Positions 18,254 to 26,549 of a stretch of DNA of 64,000 bases are shown in pieces. The position numbers and the translations under genes were made by a program. The stretch is taken from assembly GCF_002975275.1 (NCBI RefSeq), contig NZ_PCOQ01000011.1, positions 1 to 64,000 of the forward strand, in the 5' to 3' direction. A model generated the notes under the pieces. The model did not search any database. It was given only the letters and a program-made list of their open reading frames with translations, and was not told the origin of the DNA. Every line of letters begins with the position of its first letter. The stretch's first letter is position 1. The DNA is from Achromobacter sp. MYb9. Lineage in GTDB: Bacteria > Pseudomonadota > Gammaproteobacteria > Burkholderiales > Burkholderiaceae_B.

Positions 18254-19267
18254 ATGCGCAAGCAAGACGCGTTCGATGTCATCTATACCCATACCGAAGG
18301 CGAGCCCCTGTGCATCGTGCATAGCGGCATCCCCTACCCCGCCGGATCCAGCATCCTGGAAAAGCGGGCCTTCCTTGAACAGAACTACGACTGGCTGCGC
18401 CAGGCGCTGATGCGCGAGCCGCGCGGCCACAAAGACATGTTCGGCGTGTTCCTCACGCCGCCGTCCAGCCCGGAGTTCGATGCCGGCCTGATCTACATCG
18501 ACGGCACCGAGTATTCGCACATGTGCGGCCACGGCACCATCGCCGTCAGCATGGCGATGGTGGCCAACGGCCTGGTGGCCCGCGGCAAGGATGGCATCAC
18601 CAAGATCCGCTTCGAGACCACGGCCGGACTGGTCGTGTCGGAAGTCGCGTCCGAAGGCGAAAACGTGCTGTGGACGCGCTTCGAGAACGTGCCGGCGTAC
18701 GTGGCGGCGCAGGACATTCCGGTGGAACTGCCGGGCTACGGCAAGCTGTCCGCCGACATCGTCTGGGGCGGGAACTACTTCGGCATCGTGGACCTGACGG
18801 GCTGCGATCTGCGGATTTCGCCGGACAACGGCACCGAGCTGTCGCGCATGGGCCTGATTGTGCGCGACCAGCTGAACGCGCGCCACCGCATCCAGCATCC
18901 GACCGAAGCGCACATCAACAACCTGAACTTCATCACGTTCTGGCACCCGCCCACGATCGAAGGCGCGTTCTACAAGAACGTGCACGTGTTCAGCGCCGGC
19001 CAGCTGGACCGGTCGCCCGGCGGCACCGGCACCAGCGCCATGATGGCCATGTTCGAGGCGCGCGGGAAGCTGGGCATGAACCAGCCGATCAAGTCGGAAG
19101 GCCTGCTGGGCAGCGGAACCTTCGAAGGCTGCCTGCTGGGCGAAGTGGACCTGAACGGCACGCGCGCCGTCCGCCCCACCGTCAAAGGCACCGCCAGCAT
19201 CCTGGGCACCGCGCGCTGGGTGATCGACCGTAACGACCCGGTCGGCGCCGGCTTCCTGATCCGCTGA
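18254..19267 (+). CDS. Proline racemase-family protein with second catalytic Cys replaced by Gly
   Basis: A 337-residue protein of the proline racemase / 4-hydroxyproline epimerase / trans-3-hydroxyproline dehydratase family. The first catalytic Cys is present in MCGHGTI (Cys91), along with the WGGNYFGIVDL strand. The second motif, normally DRSPCGTGT in racemases and DRSPTGTG in dehydratases, reads DRSPGGTGT, so residue 256 is Gly. With one acid/base residue missing, two-base racemisation is not expected; a dehydratase or other one-base reaction is more plausible. It is the last gene of the Pot-like transporter operon, which points to an imported proline or betaine derivative. Confidence 0.88.
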   Translation: MRKQDAFDVIYTHTEGEPLCIVHSGIPYPAGSSILEKRAFLEQNYDWLRQALMREPRGHKDMFGVFLTPPSSPEFDAGLIYIDGTEYSHMCGHGTIAVSMAMVANGLVARGKDGITKIRFETTAGLVVSEVASEGENVLWTRFENVPAYVAAQDIPVELPGYGKLSADIVWGGNYFGIVDLTGCDLRISPDNGTELSRMGLIVRDQLNARHRIQHPTEAHINNLNFITFWHPPTIEGAFYKNVHVFSAGQLDRSPGGTGTSAMMAMFEARGKLGMNQPIKSEGLLGSGTFEGCLLGEVDLNGTRAVRPTVKGTASILGTARWVIDRNDPVGAGFLIR

Positions 19268-19351
19268 ACCTGCCGGGCCGTGGGGGGGCGGCGCGCAGGA
19301 CATCCCGTGCAAACGCATCGGTCTGCCACGCCCCCCTCATCCCATGGCCGT

Positions 19352-20953
19352 TCAGCCCGCGCCTGCGGCGTCTTCCAGGATCATTTCGGCACCGCGCTCG
19401 GCCACCATCATGACGGCGGCCTGCGTGTTGCCGGAAACCATCTTCGGCATCACCGAGGCGTCCACCACGCGCACTCCCGTCAGGCCGTTCACGCGCAAGC
19501 GCGCGTCGGTCACCGCGGCCGGGTCCGACCCCATGCGGCACGTGCCGATGGGGTGGTAGATCGTCTGCCCGTTGTGCCGCGCGAAGTCCAGCCATTGTTC
19601 GTCGCTTTCCACATCGGGGCCGGGACTGACCTCGGCATCGATGAACGGCCGCATGGCGGGTTGCCCCACGATGCGCCGCGCCGCTTTCATGCCGCCCACG
19701 AGGCTATCGCGGTCGATCTGCGCCGACAGGAAGTTGGGGCGGATCGACGGGCAGGCCAGTGGGTCCGCCGATTTGATGTGGATGCTGCCCTGCGATTCGG
19801 GCCGCAACTGCGCCACGCCGATCGTCATGCCCGGATGGCGGTCCAGGATGCGTTCGGCCGCGTTGGCGTAACTGGCGTGCACGAAGAAGAACTGCACATC
19901 GGGCGTGGGCAGGCCCGGCGCGCTCTTGACGAAGCCATGGACGAGACCCGTTCCCAAGGTCAGGATGCCTTTGTGGCGCGTGTAGTAGCGCGCCACCTGT
20001 TGCGCCAGCCGCCAACCGCGCGACATCTCGTTCAAGGTCACGGTGTTCTTCACCCGCCAATTCATGCGCGTGGCGAAGTGGTCGATATAGTTTTCGCCGA
20101 CTTGCGGCTGCGCATGCGCCAGCGGGATGCCGAAGGACTGTAGCCGCGCCGGATCGCCCACGCCCGATAGTTCCAGCAGTTGCGGCGATTGCACCGCGCC
20201 CAGGCACACCAGGGTTTCCCGCCGCGCCCGCACCGTGTGCTCCTGACCATTCTGGCGGTACGCCACGCCCACGCAGCGCTTGCCCTCGAACAGCAGCCGC
20301 GTGACATGGGCGCCGCATTCCACCTTCAGGTTCTTGCGCCCCGCCGCCGGCCTCATGTACCCGTCCACCACGCTCCAGCGCCGGCCGCGATGCTGCAGCA
20401 CTTGGTAATAGCCCACGCCTTCCTGGTTGCCGCTGTTGTAATCGGCGTTCAGCGGCTGGCCATCCTCTTGTGCGGCGCGCAGGAAGGCGTCGGACACGGG
20501 GAAGCGCTCGGCGACCTCTTCCAGATGCATCGGCCCATTCTTGCCGCGCGCGTCGCCGCCTGGCTCGTAGTGTTCAATTTTCCGGAAAATCCGCTCGGCC
20601 TGGGCATGCCCCCAACCGGTGGCGCCCGCCGCTTCCCAGCCGTCGTAATCCTGTGGCTGGCCGCGCACGTAGATCATGCCGTTGATCAAGGTAGACCCAC
20701 CCACGCCCTTGCCGCGCGGCACGGCGATGGTGCGGCCGTGGACGTTGTCTTCGGGCTCGGTTGCAAAGCGCCAGTTGTAGTCCGGGTTGACCAGCAGTTT
20801 GGAGAAGCCCGCCGGAATCGAGATCCACATACTGCGCGCCTCGAAGCCCGCCTCCAGCATCAAGACGCGATGCTTGCCGTCGGCGCTTAGCCGGTTGGCC
20901 AGAATGCAGCCGGCCGTGCCGCCGCCCGCAATGATGAAATCGTAGTCGCCCAT
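19352..20953 (-). CDS. GMC-family FAD-dependent oxidoreductase
   Basis: A 533-residue choline-dehydrogenase-like enzyme. It begins with the FAD-binding YDFIIAGGGTAGCILANRLS and has the GMC signature around GKGVGGSTLINGMIYVRG (about residue 85). The C-terminal catalytic region contains HPIGTCRMG, with the conserved active-site His, and a VVDASVMP segment. It oxidises an alcohol to an aldehyde or ketone. The ATG at 20953 and a GTG at 20965 are both possible starts; I prefer the ATG because the FAD motif follows at once. It is the last gene of the transketolase operon and convergent with the racemase gene. Confidence 0.87.
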   Translation of the reverse strand: MGDYDFIIAGGGTAGCILANRLSADGKHRVLMLEAGFEARSMWISIPAGFSKLLVNPDYNWRFATEPEDNVHGRTIAVPRGKGVGGSTLINGMIYVRGQPQDYDGWEAAGATGWGHAQAERIFRKIEHYEPGGDARGKNGPMHLEEVAERFPVSDAFLRAAQEDGQPLNADYNSGNQEGVGYYQVLQHRGRRWSVVDGYMRPAAGRKNLKVECGAHVTRLLFEGKRCVGVAYRQNGQEHTVRARRETLVCLGAVQSPQLLELSGVGDPARLQSFGIPLAHAQPQVGENYIDHFATRMNWRVKNTVTLNEMSRGWRLAQQVARYYTRHKGILTLGTGLVHGFVKSAPGLPTPDVQFFFVHASYANAAERILDRHPGMTIGVAQLRPESQGSIHIKSADPLACPSIRPNFLSAQIDRDSLVGGMKAARRIVGQPAMRPFIDAEVSPGPDVESDEQWLDFARHNGQTIYHPIGTCRMGSDPAAVTDARLRVNGLTGVRVVDASVMPKMVSGNTQAAVMMVAERGAEMILEDAAGAG

Positions 20954-20989
20954 CTTTTTATCCACCCCGTCCTGGTATCCGCCGCATGC

Positions 20990-21793
20990 CTACTTCGCGG
21001 CGGTCACGCCCAGCATCTCGGCCATCAGCTCGATCTGGCAGGCCAGCATCGGCGCGCCGTAATGCACGTTGCAACCCTTGGCTTTTGCCGCCAGCAGCAG
21101 TGCCGTGTCCTGGGGTTGCATGATGACTTCGCATACCAGTTGGTCAGGTGTCAGCCTGTTGGTATCCAGCGGCAGCGCATCGCCTTCCTTCATGCCCAAC
21201 GACGTGCCGTTGACCACCAGATCATGGCCGGCGGGATCCGGCGTACCGATCGTGATCCGGGCCTCGGGATGCAACGACAGGATGCGCGCCTTCAGGTCTT
21301 CGGCCTTGGCCGGCGTGCGATTGGCGATGGTCAACCGGGACACGCCCGCCTGGACCAGCGCAAAGCCGATGGCGTTGGCGGCGCCGCCGGCGCCCGCCAG
21401 GTAGGCACTTTTCCCTTGCACGGGCACGCCTGCGGTCAGCAGCCCCCGGACGAAGCCTTCGCCATCCAGCATGTGCGCCACCAGGCGGCCGTCGGCGTCG
21501 CGGCGCACCACGTTGGCCGCGCCGATCTTTGCGGCAACAGGCGTGACCTCGTCCACCAAATCCAGGATCGCGGTCTTGTGCGGCATCGTGACGATGACGC
21601 CGCCCAGGTTTTCAAGGCGACGCAGGCCGTCGACCACGGCGGCCAGATTGTCGGGCCGCGCATGGAAAGGCACGCACACACCGTCGAAGCCGATCTTGGC
21701 GAACAGCTCGTTCATGCGCTGCGGCGTTTTCACATGATGGATCGGGTCGGCCAGGATGCCGAACAGGCGCGTGTTTCCGCTGATTTCCTTCAT
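20990..21793 (-). CDS. Shikimate/quinate dehydrogenase-like protein (AroE family)
   Basis: A 267-residue two-domain protein. The N-terminal substrate domain shows I-x-x-V-K-T-P and the catalytic Lys in MPHKTAI. The NAD(P) domain shows YLAGAGGAANAIGFAL and the usual NRTPAKAEDL stretch. The usual NTDGxG region reads MLDGEGF, a change near the substrate. The operon is catabolic (split transketolase, GMC oxidoreductase), so a cyclitol- or sugar-acid-specific role is more likely than aromatic biosynthesis. GGAG precedes the ATG. It starts 16 bp after the transketolase C-subunit gene. Confidence 0.85.
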   Translation of the reverse strand: MKEISGNTRLFGILADPIHHVKTPQRMNELFAKIGFDGVCVPFHARPDNLAAVVDGLRRLENLGGVIVTMPHKTAILDLVDEVTPVAAKIGAANVVRRDADGRLVAHMLDGEGFVRGLLTAGVPVQGKSAYLAGAGGAANAIGFALVQAGVSRLTIANRTPAKAEDLKARILSLHPEARITIGTPDPAGHDLVVNGTSLGMKEGDALPLDTNRLTPDQLVCEVIMQPQDTALLLAAKAKGCNVHYGAPMLACQIELMAEMLGVTAAK

Positions 21794-21809
21794 TCTTTTC
21801 TCCGAAATG

Positions 21810-22808
21810 TCAGGCGTTGCCTGAGGTCTTGATCAATGCACGGGCCACCTCGCCGATGCCCGCGGCGTCCAGTTTGTAATGGGCGTAGAGCGTGGTGGGC
21901 GGCGCGATCAAACTGTACTCGTCATAAATGCCGTGACGCCGCAGGCGCGTGCCCGAGCCGGCATCCGCCAGCACTTCCGCGACCGCCGAACCCAGCCCGC
22001 CCAGCACGTTGTGTTCTTCCACCGTCATCATCAGGCGCGACTGCCCGGCCGCCGCCAGCACGGCGTCGCGGTCCAGCGGCTTGATGGTGGGCATGTCGAT
22101 CACGCCCACCGACAGGCCGTCCTGGCGCAATTGCTCTGCCGCGGCCAGCGCCGCGTGCAGCGTGATCCCGCAAGCGATGATGTTCAGATCGCTGCCCCGG
22201 GAATGCACGATGGCGCGGCCGAATTCGAACGGCAGCCCGTCCTCATAGACTTGCGGGTCGCGGCCGCGCCCGATGCGGAAATAGATCGGCTCGGGCCAGT
22301 CGACCGAGGCCTTGATGGCGGACGCCAGTTGCGGACCATCCGCCGGCGAGACCACTGTCAGGCCAGCCAGCGCGCGCATGGTCGAGATGTCTTCGGTGGC
22401 ATGGTGCGACGTGCCGTAGAACCCCAGGCTGATGCCGGTGTGGTGGCCGATCAGCCGAACCGGCAGCTTGGTGTAGGCCACGTCCATGCGGATCTGCTCA
22501 CAACACAACAGGCCCAGGAACGACGCGAACGTCGCCACGAACGGCATCACGCCGGTGGTGGCCAGGCCGGCCGCCGCCGACACCATATTCTGTTCAGAGA
22601 TGCCGAACTGGATGTAGCGGTCGGGGTAGGCCTCTGCAAAGCGGTTCAGGCCATTTGAATACTGCAGGTCGGCCGACCCCGCCACCACGGGGTGGCCGGC
22701 CTGCGCCAACTCGATCAGCGCGTCGGAAAGATAGGACAGCCCGGGGTTCACCGCATTCAGGGCGCGGTACTGCCAGGAGTCGGAGGAGAGAACTTGTGCC
22801 TGTGCCAT
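21810..22808 (-). CDS. Transketolase, C-terminal subunit
   Basis: A 332-residue protein with the pyrimidine-binding and C-terminal transketolase domains. It includes RYIQFGISEQNMVSAAAGLA, with the Glu that activates the thiamine diphosphate cofactor, and VGVIDMPTIKPLDRDAV in the C-terminal domain. It would pair with the N-terminal subunit encoded directly upstream to move two-carbon units between sugar phosphates, or a related ketol transfer. Its ATG is immediately next to the stop of the N-subunit gene. Split transketolases like this are often in pathway-specific operons. Confidence 0.88.
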   Translation of the reverse strand: MAQAQVLSSDSWQYRALNAVNPGLSYLSDALIELAQAGHPVVAGSADLQYSNGLNRFAEAYPDRYIQFGISEQNMVSAAAGLATTGVMPFVATFASFLGLLCCEQIRMDVAYTKLPVRLIGHHTGISLGFYGTSHHATEDISTMRALAGLTVVSPADGPQLASAIKASVDWPEPIYFRIGRGRDPQVYEDGLPFEFGRAIVHSRGSDLNIIACGITLHAALAAAEQLRQDGLSVGVIDMPTIKPLDRDAVLAAAGQSRLMMTVEEHNVLGGLGSAVAEVLADAGSGTRLRRHGIYDEYSLIAPPTTLYAHYKLDAAGIGEVARALIKTSGNA

Positions 22809-23666
22809 TCAGATCTCGCGGGAGAGGATTTCGTCGATGGCGCTTTGCGCGTCTTGCGGCGCCAGATAGCCCAGGTGCCAGCCCGGCTCGGTTTCCATGT
22901 AGGAAACGCCTTTGCCCTTGATGGTCTTGGCGATCACGCAAGCCGGCTTGGCACGCGCGTCGTCGGCGCGCAGGCGCCGCAGCAGCGCCGTCAATGCATG
23001 CAGGTCGTGTCCGTCGACTTCGTGGACGTCCCAACCGAACGCCTGCCACTTCGCCGCCAACGACTCCACGCCCATCACGTCGTCCACCTTGCCGTCCAGC
23101 TGATAGCCGTTACGGTCAACGATGGCGATCAGGCGAGACAAGCGGTTGTGCGCAGCAAACAGCGCCGCTTCCCAGACCTGCCCTTCCTGCATCTCGCCGT
23201 CGCCCAGCATCACAAAGACGTTGAAGTCGCGCTGGCTCATGCGCCCGCCTACCGCCATGCCCACGCCGTTGGACAACGCGTGCCCGATGGACCCCGAACT
23301 GAAATCCACGCCCGGCACCTTGCTCATGTCGGGGTGGTCGCCCAAAGGGCTGCCCAGCCGGGTGTAGCCATCCAGCAGCTCGCGGTCGATGAAGCCATGG
23401 TCGGCCAGCACCGGAAACAAGCCGACGGCGGCATGGCCCTTGCCCATCAGGAAGCGGTCACGGTCCGGCCAGTGCGGCTCGCGCGGACGCAGCCGCATCA
23501 CGTCGTAGTACAGCGAAGCGAATATCTCGGCGCACGAGAAGACCGAGCTGTAGTGCCCGACCTTGGCGATTTCGATAAGTCTGATTGTCTCCAGCCGGAT
23601 GTGGCGGGCCTTTTCCCGCAGCATCCTGACTTCCCCCTCGGTGGGGGCCTCCTGGTGGTGGCGCAT
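22809..23666 (-). CDS. Transketolase, N-terminal subunit
   Basis: A 285-residue thiamine-diphosphate-binding subunit. Visible motifs are the cofactor-binding GDGEMQEGQVWEAALFA...N segment (about residue 148), G-S-L/I-G-H-A-L-S-N-G and KGHAAVGLF. It lacks the pyrimidine and C-terminal domains, which the next gene supplies. The ATG at 23666 has AAAGGA about 7 bases upstream. It is the first gene of a four-gene minus-strand operon whose promoter region holds a 13-bp AT-rich near-palindrome shared with the divergent GntR regulator. Confidence 0.9.
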   Translation of the reverse strand: MRHHQEAPTEGEVRMLREKARHIRLETIRLIEIAKVGHYSSVFSCAEIFASLYYDVMRLRPREPHWPDRDRFLMGKGHAAVGLFPVLADHGFIDRELLDGYTRLGSPLGDHPDMSKVPGVDFSSGSIGHALSNGVGMAVGGRMSQRDFNVFVMLGDGEMQEGQVWEAALFAAHNRLSRLIAIVDRNGYQLDGKVDDVMGVESLAAKWQAFGWDVHEVDGHDLHALTALLRRLRADDARAKPACVIAKTIKGKGVSYMETEPGWHLGYLAPQDAQSAIDEILSREI

Positions 23667-23688
23667 GGCGCGTCCTTTCTTCGTTAGG

Positions 23689-23701
23689 ATATATGATATA
23701 T
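23689..23701. promoter_or_regulatory. Candidate GntR operator, exact copy 1
   Basis: ATATATGATATAT is a 13-bp near-palindrome with 6-bp arms around a central G. It sits 22 bp upstream of the transketolase N-subunit start (23666) and 89 bp ahead of the GntR gene (23791). An identical copy on the other strand lies at 28537 and a degenerate one at 28331. Repression of the operon and autoregulation are inferred. Confidence 0.65.
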
Positions 23702-23790
23702 AATATACCCATTGAGCTTGAATTGGCTATGGCGGGCTAGAATTCATTCCGGATTCACCCGTTCCCTCAATACAGCAAGCCCGAAACGTC

Positions 23791-24495
23791 ATGCCCAGCC
23801 TCAAACCGGTAAAGAAAGAGAACCTCTCCGTCAGGGTCTATAACGAAATCCGCAATGCCCTGATCAACGGGCAGTACGAACCTGGCGAACGCCTGATCAT
23901 TGGCGAACTGGCTCAAGAAATGGGCGTATCCATCACGCCTGTACGCGAGGCCATCTTTCGGCTGATCAGCGAACAGGGCCTGGAGATGCAGGCTGCCACG
24001 GCGGTCTACGTGCCCTACGTGAATTCGGAGAAACTGCGCGAGATCCAGCAGATCCGTTTCCACCTGGAAGGCATGGGTGCAGCCGAAGCCGCGCAGCACA
24101 TCACGCGCAAGCAGCTGGACAACCTGATCGCCCTGCAGCGCGACTTCATTTCCTGCACGGCAACGGACCCCAAGCGCGCCAGCTATCTGAACCGCAAATT
24201 CCACTTCGCGATCCTGGAAGCCAGCAACAAGCCCATCCTGCGCAGCACGGTGGAATCGTTCTGGGTCATCACGGGCCCCATCCTGAAGGTGTTCCACATC
24301 AAGACGGCCGGCCTGGACTATTCCGAAAACGAGCACCGCCACGAAGCCGTGCTGCAAGCGCTGGAAGCGCGCGACTCCGAAGCTGCCCGCAGCGCCATCC
24401 AGGCCGACCTGGTCTGGGGCGGCAAGATCATGATCGACTGGTTGGTCGAACGCGAGAAAGAGCTCGACTACCGCCCTCCCGTGCCACGCAAATAG
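23791..24495 (+). CDS. GntR-family transcriptional regulator (FCD/FadR subfamily)
   Basis: A 234-residue regulator. A winged HTH lies at about 12-75 (S-x-R-V-Y-N-E-I-R-N-A-L-I-N-G-Q-Y-x-P-G-E-R-L, then VSITPVREAIFRL), and an all-helical FCD ligand domain at about 90-220. The metal/ligand pattern includes the N-x-x-F-H motif (LNRKFHFAI) and EHRHEAVLQAL. FCD repressors usually sense small carboxylates and leave DNA when the substrate is present. It is divergent from the transketolase operon, lies 9 bp before a GldA-like gene, and probably binds the ATATATGATATAT sites. Confidence 0.9.
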   Translation: MPSLKPVKKENLSVRVYNEIRNALINGQYEPGERLIIGELAQEMGVSITPVREAIFRLISEQGLEMQAATAVYVPYVNSEKLREIQQIRFHLEGMGAAEAAQHITRKQLDNLIALQRDFISCTATDPKRASYLNRKFHFAILEASNKPILRSTVESFWVITGPILKVFHIKTAGLDYSENEHRHEAVLQALEARDSEAARSAIQADLVWGGKIMIDWLVEREKELDYRPPVPRK

Positions 24496-24504
24496 GAAGA
24501 CTTC

Positions 24505-25575
24505 ATGCTGAAGATTTTTGGGGCTCCCAGCCGCTACATACAAGGAGCGGGCGCGCTGGACGCCTTGGGCCAGTACGCTGCCTTGTTCGGCCGCCGCGCC
24601 GCCCTGGTCATCGACCGCTACGTCCATGGCGTGCTGGGCCCCCGAATCGAAGCCTTGTGCGCCGAACACGGCGTGGCGCTTGCGCCGCTGATCGTCGACG
24701 GCGACCTGACACCTGACCTCATCGCGCAACTGCGCGCGCAGGCCTCGCAGGCCGGCATCGACATGGTGATCGCGGTGGGCGGCGGCAAGTCGCTGGATGC
24801 GGGCAAGGCGGTGGCGAAGTCGGCCCACTGCCACCTGGTCACGGTGCCCACCGTGGCGTCCAACGACGCACCGACCAGCAAAAACTACGTGCTGTACGAC
24901 GCGCATCACAACCTCCTGGCGGTCGAGCACATGCTGTTCAACCCCACGGTCGTGCTGGTGGACACCGCCATCATTGCAACGGCGCCCGCGCACTTCTTCC
25001 GCGCGGGCCTGGGCGACGCCATCTCTAAGAAGTTCGAAGCCGAACAATGCCAACGCAACGGCGGCAAGAACATGTACGACGGCGCCCCGCTGCTGTCCGC
25101 GCAGTTGATCGCCGACGGCTGCCTGCGCACGCTGCTGGCCGATGGCGTGGACGCCGTGGCAGCCGCCGGCACCGGTGAACCCACGCCGGCGTTCGAACGC
25201 GTGGTGGAAGCGATGATCCTCATGAGCGGTCTCGGTTTTGAAAGCGGCGGCCTGTCCATCGCCCACGCCCTGACGCGCGGACTGCCCAAGATCGGCGGCG
25301 TGGCGACCGCCTTGCATGGATTGCAGGTCGCGGTCGGCCTGTTGGTGCAGCTGGACCTTGAACAGCGCAGCGACGGCATGCTGGCAGACCTGACCCAGTG
25401 GTACGCCCAGGTGGGCCTGCCCACCACGCTACGCGAGTTAGGCGCCGCCGACACTCCCAGCGACGCCGACCTGACACTGGCCGCCGAACTGACCCTGAAG
25501 GCCCGCCACGCCGCCAATTTCGATCGCCCCCTGGACGTCGCCATGCTTGCCGACGCGCTGCGCCGCCACGCTTGA
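24505..25575 (+). CDS. Glycerol dehydrogenase-like iron/zinc alcohol dehydrogenase (GldA family)
   Basis: A 356-residue NAD-dependent polyol dehydrogenase. It has the nucleotide loop AVGGGKSLDAGKAVA (about residue 92), the SNDAP segment, a metal-binding Asp in GLGDAISKKFEAE, and two conserved His regions (AHALTRG and ATALHG). It would oxidise a diol or polyol to a hydroxyketone. It begins 9 bp after the GntR gene with AGGAAG before the ATG, so both share one transcript. The true substrate is unknown and probably belongs to the surrounding pathway rather than to glycerol. Confidence 0.87.
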   Translation: MLKIFGAPSRYIQGAGALDALGQYAALFGRRAALVIDRYVHGVLGPRIEALCAEHGVALAPLIVDGDLTPDLIAQLRAQASQAGIDMVIAVGGGKSLDAGKAVAKSAHCHLVTVPTVASNDAPTSKNYVLYDAHHNLLAVEHMLFNPTVVLVDTAIIATAPAHFFRAGLGDAISKKFEAEQCQRNGGKNMYDGAPLLSAQLIADGCLRTLLADGVDAVAAAGTGEPTPAFERVVEAMILMSGLGFESGGLSIAHALTRGLPKIGGVATALHGLQVAVGLLVQLDLEQRSDGMLADLTQWYAQVGLPTTLRELGAADTPSDADLTLAAELTLKARHAANFDRPLDVAMLADALRRHA

Positions 25576-25577
25576 AC

Positions 25578-25603
25578 CTGGCCGGCGCCGTCGCGCCGGC
25601 CAG
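25578..25603. terminator. Hairpin between convergent genes
   Basis: An 11-bp perfect stem (25578-25588 with 25593-25603, loop CGTC) fills the 38-bp gap between the converging stops at 25575 and 25614. It has no clean U-tract on either strand, though CTTT follows on the plus side. It probably acts as a bidirectional terminator. Confidence 0.55.
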
Positions 25604-25613
25604 CTGCCTTTGA

Positions 25614-26549
25614 TCAGAACTTCACGTTCTCGCGGCCTTTCAGGCCGAGTTTGGCCCGCGTCTCTTCTGGCGTGGCCACTTCCAGGTTCAGCGCTTCCAG
25701 GATGGAACGGATGCGTTCGACCTGGACGCGGTTGGATTCCGCCAATTGGCCCGGTCCGATCCACAGCGAATCTTCCAGCCCGACGCGCACGTTCGACCCC
25801 ATCGCCGCGCCGATGGTGGCCAGCGGCATCTGATTGCGGCCCGCGCCCAGGATCGACCATTCGTAGTCGTTGCCAAACAGCCGGTCGGCGGTGCGCTTCA
25901 TGTGCATCAGGTCTTCCGGATGCGGACCGATGCCGCCCAGGATGCCGAACACCGACTGGATGAACGGCGGCGACTTCACCAGGCCGCGGTCCACGAAATG
26001 CGCCAGGTTGTACAGGTGGCTGATGTCGTAGCACTCGAACTCGAAACGCGTGCCGTTGGCGTTGCCCAGCGTCAGGATGGATTCGATGTCTTGATAGGTA
26101 TTGCGGAAGATCAGCGAGCGGCTGTTCTCAAGATGTTCGCGCTCCCAATCGTGCTTGAAGTCCTGGAAGCGGTCCAGCATCGGGAACAGGCCGAAATTCA
26201 TCGATCCCATGTTCAACGAGGCCAGCTCGGGCTGGAAGGTCGTGGCCGGGCGCATGCGCTCTTCCACCGTCATGTGCGGACTGCCGCCGGTAGTGATGTT
26301 GATGATGGCGTCGGTCTCGTTCTTGATCCGTTCCAGGAATGGCTTGAACAGCGCCGGGTCTTGCGACGGCTTGCCGGTCTGCGGATCGCGAGCGTGCAGG
26401 TGCAGCACCGCAGCGCCCGCCTTGGCCGCGCCGATGGCGGCTTCCGCGATCTCGTCCGCCGTGACCGGCAGGTGCGGCGACATGCTGGGCGTGTGGATGG
26501 CGCCCGTCACGGCGCAGGTAATGACGACTTTCTGTTTGGGCTTAGCCAT
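25614..26549 (-). CDS. BKACE family protein (DUF849, beta-keto acid cleavage enzyme)
   Basis: A 311-residue TIM-barrel enzyme that condenses a beta-keto acid with acetyl-CoA to give acetoacetate and a new CoA ester. The zinc-binding HLHARD motif (about residue 50), the opening VITCAVTGAIHTP segment, and INITTGGS and NMGSMNFG are all typical. It follows a beta-hydroxy-acid dehydrogenase gene with 8 bases overlapping, so the pair would oxidise a beta-hydroxy acid and then cleave it, as CdhA and CdhC do for carnitine. The acid here is unknown. GGAG precedes the ATG at 26549. Confidence 0.88.
   Translation of the reverse strand: MAKPKQKVVITCAVTGAIHTPSMSPHLPVTADEIAEAAIGAAKAGAAVLHLHARDPQTGKPSQDPALFKPFLERIKNETDAIINITTGGSPHMTVEERMRPATTFQPELASLNMGSMNFGLFPMLDRFQDFKHDWEREHLENSRSLIFRNTYQDIESILTLGNANGTRFEFECYDISHLYNLAHFVDRGLVKSPPFIQSVFGILGGIGPHPEDLMHMKRTADRLFGNDYEWSILGAGRNQMPLATIGAAMGSNVRVGLEDSLWIGPGQLAESNRVQVERIRSILEALNLEVATPEETRAKLGLKGRENVKF

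Noticed and set aside
17756..19318. 520-codon minus-strand open frame over the permease and racemase genes
   Set aside because: It shows no domain and lies over two recognised plus-strand genes.
23767..25317. 516-codon minus-strand open frame over the GntR and GldA-like genes
   Set aside because: Both plus-strand proteins have full family motifs and good ribosome sites; the minus frame is His/Gln/Arg-rich and has none.
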